From assembly GCA_945881985.1 (NCBI GenBank), contig CAMCVL010000002.1:1-64000 (forward strand): 64,000 nt of DNA, read 5' to 3'. The notes beneath the pieces are model-generated. The model had not been told where the DNA came from, made no database searches, and was given only the letters and a program-made list of their open reading frames with translations. Positions within the stretch are counted from its first letter, which is position 1, and each line of letters opens with the position of its first letter. Made by a program: the position numbers and the translations under genes. Shown here in pieces: positions 59,764-64,000 of the stretch. The stretch is from Rickettsia typhi. GTDB taxonomy: Bacteria > Pseudomonadota > Alphaproteobacteria > Rickettsiales > Deianiraeaceae.

Positions 59764-61437
59764 TTAAAGATTTACCCTTCTGTCGCTTGGTTCAAAGCTT
59801 AAAGGCGAGAGCCTTGTGCCGGGGGCGGACTGTCTGCGTTTGTATTCTGATGTCAAAAGAAGTTTTTGCACCTTACTTACAATTTCATTTAAATCTGCAA
59901 TATTTTTAAAAGCCTCTAAGCTGCTAAGTGTGTTAGCGGTTTGTTTTAGGCTAAGTCTTTGTTCTACAAGGCAATATAAAATTTTATCTAAAAGGGGGTA
60001 GTCGGGCAGGGAGTCGCTGTCCTTTTGCCCATCCCTAAGCTCGGCACTTGGTGCCTTGGTAAGTAGGCTTTGATTAATAATATTAAGCTCTTTACATTCC
60101 ATAAAATCAAGTATATTGTTGTTTCGCCACCTTGCAACATCAAAAACCTCTGTTTTGTACAGGTCTTTAATTGGATTATATGCCCCGCACATATCGCCAT
60201 AAAGTGTGCAGTAGCCAGTTGCAATCTCGCTTTTGTTGCCTGTTGTTAAAAGTAAAGAACCATCAGAGTTTGAAATTGCCATAAGTATATTACCCCTTAT
60301 TCTTGCTTGTGTGTTTTCCATTGCAAGTGGGGACAAGCTTGGTAAAAGCCCGTTATAAGCTAGACGGAGGTTGTCTATGCTTATTACATCAAGCTCTATT
60401 TTTAGCTTTTTGGCTAGGTCTTTAGCATCCTCAAAACTTTGCTTTGTTGTAAAAACCGATGGCATAAAAATGCCTTTAACATTGCCGCTACCAAAGGCAT
60501 CGCTTGCAATTGCTGCAACAAGGGCGGAGTCTATGCCGCCCGAAAGCCCTATTAAAACCTTGTTAAAGCCGTTTTGATTTACATATTCTTTTAGTCCAAA
60601 AACAAGGGCCTTGTAGACATCGTAGATATTAAAATCATTAACATTATAGGCTTGTGGGTTAATATTCTCAAATTTAAGTTCGTCCTTGCTAGCTAAGCAT
60701 AGTGTATTGTTTTGATAATTTAGTGCAAAAACATCCTGCGTAAAAGCATGTTTGTAAATTTGCATGCCGTCTTTGCCGTTGCAAGTAAAACTTTTGCCGT
60801 CAAACAAAATGCCGTCCTGCGCTAGCACTTGGTTAAGATAGATTATTGGCTTGTTTAGCTGAGCTGTTCTTTGCAAGGTGGTTTGCAGCCTTGCGTAAAG
60901 CTTTTGAGTGTTATAGGGCGAGGCGTTAACCACTATAACAAAATCTGGGTTTTGCTTTGCAAGTTTTTGATAGTAATTAGCATGCCAAAAATCCTCGCAA
61001 ATTGCAAGTCCAATTTTTAGCCCCTTGTGGGTAAAGTATAAATTATCGTTAATGCCTTGTGTAAAGTAGCGATGCTCGTCAAAAACCTCGCCCTTTGCAA
61101 GGTTCTCCTTGCGTAGCACAAATGCAATCTCACCATTTTTTATCACATAGCAGGTATTGTAAAGATTGCCATTATCAACCTCAAAACTTGGCAAAATTAA
61201 ACATGTATCCTTGTTTTTGCTTGCCTCAATAATGTCATCAAGGCATGTTTGATGCCTTTGTAAAAAATCATCACTAAAAAGCAAATCCTTTGGCGTGTAG
61301 CCGCTAAGGCAAAGCTCGGTAAAAACAACAAGATCCGCCCCCTCTGCCGCGTTCTGATTGTATTGCTTAATTATATATTCCTTGTTAAGCTCCAAGTTAG
61401 ATAGCTTAGGTTTAAATTGCTCGCAGGTAATCTTCAT
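59764..61437 (-). CDS. nadE: Glutamine-dependent NAD+ synthetase
   Basis: 557 residues, the two-domain NadE. The N-terminal nitrilase (glutaminase) domain has the Glu-Lys-Cys triad in context: VVFTELCLSGYTP (Glu41), LRKENLAKGEVFDE and LAICEDFWHANYY. The C-terminal NAD synthetase domain has the ATP pyrophosphatase loop LIGLSGGIDSALVAAIASDAFG and TTGNKSEIATGYCTLYGDMCG, then KAPSAELRDGQKDSDSLPDY. It amidates nicotinate adenine dinucleotide with ammonia from glutamine in the last step of NAD synthesis. The start ATG at 61437 fits the family N-terminus. It is convergent with the MORN gene. Confidence 0.96.
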   Translation of the reverse strand: MKITCEQFKPKLSNLELNKEYIIKQYNQNAAEGADLVVFTELCLSGYTPKDLLFSDDFLQRHQTCLDDIIEASKNKDTCLILPSFEVDNGNLYNTCYVIKNGEIAFVLRKENLAKGEVFDEHRYFTQGINDNLYFTHKGLKIGLAICEDFWHANYYQKLAKQNPDFVIVVNASPYNTQKLYARLQTTLQRTAQLNKPIIYLNQVLAQDGILFDGKSFTCNGKDGMQIYKHAFTQDVFALNYQNNTLCLASKDELKFENINPQAYNVNDFNIYDVYKALVFGLKEYVNQNGFNKVLIGLSGGIDSALVAAIASDAFGSGNVKGIFMPSVFTTKQSFEDAKDLAKKLKIELDVISIDNLRLAYNGLLPSLSPLAMENTQARIRGNILMAISNSDGSLLLTTGNKSEIATGYCTLYGDMCGAYNPIKDLYKTEVFDVARWRNNNILDFMECKELNIINQSLLTKAPSAELRDGQKDSDSLPDYPLLDKILYCLVEQRLSLKQTANTLSSLEAFKNIADLNEIVSKVQKLLLTSEYKRRQSAPGTRLSPLSFEPSDRRVNL

Positions 61438-61703
61438 GTGTTAAAAATGATGGTTCTTAACATACCTTTAACATTAGCACGGTTGGCAGGATGACTTGCA
61501 TAATCTTTTTTTAATAAAGGCTTCCTCTTTTCAAATTTTTTTACAAATTTAAGCCCTTCTCTCTTTTTCATCCTTTGTTTTAACAAGATAAATATTTTTT
61601 TTTGATTAAGATTAATTTTTAATGAATAACCGTGCCAGCAAAATATAAAGCAGATTTTTTAAAAGTAAAGAAAAAATGCTTGACAAATAATTTTATTTCT
61701 AGA

Positions 61704-62645
61704 CTAAAGTTGTCTCTTCTTAATTTCCCTATACAAAACAACGCACAAATCTTTATCTAGTATAATGGTTTTGATTCTCCTATGCGAGTTATGATCGTCT
61801 ATTATTTTTAGATTGCCCAATTTATATGATGTAAGAAATAACATAAATTTCTTATCTTTCATTTTTTCTTGAATCAATTTCTTTAATTCTTTTGTAAAAT
61901 TCGTATAATCTTCCTGAACATTATAATCGCCCTCTGCACTCTGTACAAAATATTCTTCATAAAATTTAATAAAATCATTTAATGATTCTGATAATAATAT
62001 CTCTTCAATATAATCAATAGGTGTGTAGTTGTTATATTCCCTTTTGTTAACTTGATCCTCTAGCTTTTGGTTTTGTTCTTTCAATCTTTTAAGTTCAGAT
62101 TCTTTATGCTCAATTGTATTTTGATAGCTTATTTTATTAGAACTTATTATATCGATATGATTTTGTAATTGTTGTCTTAAAGAATCCCTTTCGAGTTCTA
62201 ACGTTTTATGTAAACTTCTGATTTTTTGGCTTTCTTCCATTGTGAGTAACTCTGCGTTTTCAATCTTTTTCTTAATTGATTTTAACTTCGAAAGTTCCTC
62301 TGAATGTTTTTGATAAATGGTTTTTGCAATTATTGGATATAATACGTAAGTTGTGAAAAATGTCATTATAAAAGGAAGTATGATGCTGTATATAGCAAGA
62401 TACCAATGATATGTTAGCTTTGTATTAATCCAAGAATTGAAACACAGAATTGATGAAAATTTACCATTTAAACATGTTGTATATCCGTAATAACTACGCA
62501 AAACATCTAATGTTGCAATATGTCCTGTAACAATTAGAACAAAATCAAAGTTTATAAAGAACCACCAAAGACAGAAGATCCCGAAAAATGGATTAGTAAC
62601 ACGTTCATAAAGTGTAGCCTTTATATCTCTTACTACATTATCCAT
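61704..62645 (-). CDS. Two-helix membrane protein with coiled coil, unknown function
   Basis: 313 residues. An N-terminal VTNPFFGIFCLWWFFINFDFVLIV helix (about residues 17-40) and a second helix (YHWYLAIYSIILPFIMTFFTTYVLYPII, ~79-106) are followed by a long Lys/Glu/Gln-rich coiled coil (~110-200). A soluble C-terminal part contains an IDYIEEILLSESLNDFIKFYEEYF stretch. The first helix with TNPFFG and a W-rich core resembles a family of uncharacterised proteobacterial membrane proteins. The frame is intact from the ATG at 62645, 17 nt after the DUF2188 stop, so the pair is probably cotranscribed. A membrane-acting defence or stress role is possible; nothing proves it. Confidence 0.6.
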   Translation of the reverse strand: MDNVVRDIKATLYERVTNPFFGIFCLWWFFINFDFVLIVTGHIATLDVLRSYYGYTTCLNGKFSSILCFNSWINTKLTYHWYLAIYSIILPFIMTFFTTYVLYPIIAKTIYQKHSEELSKLKSIKKKIENAELLTMEESQKIRSLHKTLELERDSLRQQLQNHIDIISSNKISYQNTIEHKESELKRLKEQNQKLEDQVNKREYNNYTPIDYIEEILLSESLNDFIKFYEEYFVQSAEGDYNVQEDYTNFTKELKKLIQEKMKDKKFMLFLTSYKLGNLKIIDDHNSHRRIKTIILDKDLCVVLYREIKKRQL

Positions 62646-62662
62646 ATTTTATTAAACAAATT

Positions 62663-62899
62663 CTACCCCCTTACATTTTTTGGGTCATTGCCATGGCTGT
62701 CTTTCGATGCTATTTTACCATCCTTATTGTGAATAAAAAGCTCTGTTTTTTGATTAATGGAAATTTGCCTTGTTAACTTTACTGCCTCTTGTTTAGTTTG
62801 TGTGTGAACGCTAACTCGCTTTGCGTTTGGACGCTTACCGTCCCAACCACCGTTTGGATTTGGTACTACATGATGACTATTATTAGATTTTTTACTCAT
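62663..62899 (-). CDS. DUF2188 protein
   Basis: 78 residues with the DUF2188 pattern: HHVVPNPNGGWDGKRPNAKRVSVHTQTKQEAVKLTRQISINQKTELFIHNKDGKIASKDSHGNDP matches HVVP-x-GGW...A-x-x...T-x-x-EA...LxxHxxDGxIxxxxSxGxDP in order. The function of this family is unknown; it is often found as a short companion of other accessory genes. Here it is the first gene of a pair with the coiled-coil membrane protein, with a 17-nt gap. Confidence 0.85.
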   Translation of the reverse strand: MSKKSNNSHHVVPNPNGGWDGKRPNAKRVSVHTQTKQEAVKLTRQISINQKTELFIHNKDGKIASKDSHGNDPKNVRG

Positions 62900-63134
62900 A
62901 GAATTTACATTAATTTTGACAATACATTAGACCAATTTCGAAAGCGATGAAACAATTAGAGAAAATCAAGCCCAAAGCTCACTTTCACAAGAGGTCTATT
63001 GTTTATATAATCTCTAATTCCTCATTTTCAAGTCTAATTGAAATATTATTCCCGCAAATAAATCAATAAAATTAAGGGTCATATGTTACAGAGTAATTTT
63101 TTGTGCAGATATTTAAGCAATTAAAAACCACATC

Positions 63135-63551
63135 CTACAAAGAGTTAGGGTCCCAAAGCTCAAAGGGTTTGGCGTTTGCATTTTTGCAATTTTTAGGTTC
63201 GATGATTGCAAAATTTGCCTTGTATGATTTTGTCTTGCTTGACACAATTCTAAACTTACTAAGACTAACAACAGGTAGGCGTAGCAGGGTGGATTTTGTC
63301 TTGGTAATTTCGGCAGGCAGTTCATTGGTTTTGTGGTGCATCCAGTGCAGCCACTCGGCAGAGATTTTACTTGCTTCGGGTATGCCTTTGTAAAGGCAGA
63401 TTCTTTTGCTTTGCCCCCAGTAGTTTTTTTTACTCAAAACAAAATACTTGTTGCCAAAAACATCCTTACCAACAAGCTTGCCAAACAAAAAGCAATCAAT
63501 ACTTGTTAGTATTTTTGCAAACAGATAGGGTTTAATGAGGTCTTTTGCCAT
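63135..63551 (-). CDS. NDUFA12/B17.2-like complex I protein
   Basis: 138 residues. LFGKLVGKDVFGNKYFVLSKK matches the G-x-xVG-x-D-x-x-GNxYY core of NDUFA12, and RICLYKGIPEASKISAEWLHWMHHKTNELPAE matches the RWVxYxG-x-x-EASxVPxxWHxWLHx segment. In mitochondria this is an accessory subunit of NADH dehydrogenase; alphaproteobacteria carry the homologue, a shared trait of this class. The tail is basic and divergent. It is next to ppdK on the same strand with a 16-nt gap to the ppdK stop. No nuo genes are in the window. Confidence 0.88.
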   Translation of the reverse strand: MAKDLIKPYLFAKILTSIDCFLFGKLVGKDVFGNKYFVLSKKNYWGQSKRICLYKGIPEASKISAEWLHWMHHKTNELPAEITKTKSTLLRLPVVSLSKFRIVSSKTKSYKANFAIIEPKNCKNANAKPFELWDPNSL

Positions 63552-63567
63552 AAAACTTTAAATTAAT

Positions 63568-64000
63568 TTATTTTGCGGTTTGTTTTTTAATTTGTGCCTG
63601 AGCCACGGCAAGCCTTGCAACTGGCACTCTGTAAGGCGAGCAGGACACATAATCAAAGCCAAGATTTACACAAAACGCAATAGATTTTGCCTCGCCGCCG
63701 TGCTCCCCGCAAATACCAAGTTTAATTTTTTGCTTAACGCCCCTTGCAAGCTCGGCTGATAGGTTAATTAACTTACCCACGCCCTTTGTGTCAAGCACTT
63801 GGAATGGGTCGTTTTCCAATATACCCGTAGATATGTAATCCGGTATAAAGGTGCCGGAGTCGTCCCTTGACAAGGCAAGAGTTGTTTGGGTTAAGTCGTT
63901 TGTGCCGTAGCTAAAGTAGTCCGCAACTTTTGCTATTCCATCCGCAATTAGGGCTGCTCTTGGGGTTTCAATCATTGTGCCTACTTGGTAGTCAATGTTA
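63568..64000 (-). CDS. ppdK: Pyruvate, phosphate dikinase, C-terminal part (runs off window)
   Basis: The frame is open to the last base of the window, so only the last ~143 residues are seen, from [18 protein letters not shown] onward. [11 protein letters not shown] and [21 protein letters not shown] hold the Mg and substrate ligands of the PEP/pyruvate domain, and the end has [41 protein letters not shown] contains the catalytic Cys. PPDK interconverts pyruvate and PEP using ATP and Pi, and in Rickettsiales it often replaces pyruvate kinase. An apparent ATG at 63975 is internal. Confidence 0.94.
   Translation of the reverse strand, partial: NIDYQVGTMIETPRAALIADGIAKVADYFSYGTNDLTQTTLALSRDDSGTFIPDYISTGILENDPFQVLDTKGVGKLINLSAELARGVKQKIKLGICGEHGGEAKSIAFCVNLGFDYVSCSPYRVPVARLAVAQAQIKKQTAK

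Noticed and set aside
59709-59909. Plus-strand frame MLAYGYLQMGGRK... overlapping the end of nadE
   Set aside because: Lies opposite the conserved C-terminus of nadE and has no coding signature of its own.
61680-61702. TTGACA near the end of the coiled-coil membrane gene as a second antisense promoter
   Set aside because: No acceptable -10 at 16-18 bp; nothing like the 19765 promoter and no hairpin follows.
63103-63393. Plus-strand frame opposite the NDUFA12-like gene
   Set aside because: The minus strand carries a recognisable complex I protein; the plus frame is its shadow.

Overview
The window is AT-rich, gene-dense DNA that most resembles an alphaproteobacterium on or near the Rickettsiales branch. 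The pointers are an NDUFA12-type complex I subunit, a PurS/PurL-type purine enzyme, pyruvate phosphate dikinase, isolated type IV secretion genes (a VirB9 and a VirB2-like pilin, far apart), a gene-transfer-agent-like DUF2163 tail protein, an HIG1-like small membrane protein, and housekeeping genes scattered out of their usual operons (rpsS away from any ribosomal cluster, nusA without rimP/infB, rnpA without rpmH). Genes for purine, glycine/folate-C1, PLP, NAD, CoA and peptidoglycan metabolism, and a hisC, argue against an extremely reduced intracellular rickettsia. A less reduced, possibly extracellular or host-associated relative (for example Deianiraea-like) is a guess that the window alone cannot prove.

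Layout. 1-2.7 kb: the 3' part of an adenine DNA methyltransferase, then about 950 bp of GC-rich palindromic repeats that include a tandemly duplicated unit of about 173 bp. 2.7-11 kb: comEC-pepA, radA/rpsS, tRNA-Arg, a methyltransferase-like gene without a single Met codon, an SDR reductase and pdxJ. 11-15.5 kb: an exported phytochelatin-synthase-like cysteine peptidase, a TPR-like protein, and a TonB receptor behind two Fur boxes. 15.6-19.6 kb: an rpmF-nusA-ubiE-murA run on the minus strand. 19.7-22 kb: an accessory patch with a DUF3800 gene whose 3' end is overlapped by a convergent, promoter- and terminator-bounded small RNA candidate, plus a GTA-like tail gene. 22-24.4 kb: ybgC-rnpA-small membrane protein, then a heptosyltransferase-family gene. 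24.4-28 kb: a nitronate-monooxygenase-family gene and serS, separated by a truncated rhuM flanked by imperfect direct repeats. 28-38 kb: virB9, bactofilin, yraN, tRNA-Leu, hisC, der, a lipoprotein, purS, two rhodaneses, a VirB2-like pilin, acpS-coaE and an amidase. 38-40 kb: tRNA-Thr and a second adenine methyltransferase, which overlaps the start of a destroyed partner gene. 40-58.5 kb: RND pump, a split Cys-rich membrane gene, glyA, purL, gyrA, an antiporter-like subunit, an SH3 protein, rpsT, an AI-2E-family permease, holA and clpB. 58.6-64 kb: a MORN-repeat protein, nadE, a membrane/coiled-coil protein with a DUF2188 partner, an NDUFA12-family protein and the C-terminus of ppdK.

Working together: rpmF, nusA, ubiE and murA can be one transcription unit, as can purS-lipoprotein-der, acpS-coaE, ybgC-rnpA-small ORFs, and gyrA-antiporter-SH3. 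The accessory content (two orphan methyltransferases, DUF3800 plus RNA, truncated rhuM, GTA remnant, MORN protein, DUF2188 pair) sits in small islands between housekeeping genes. The most promising unusual item is the DUF3800/small-RNA locus at 19.73-20.62 kb. All assignments come from reading the sequence; no database searches or folding programs were run.
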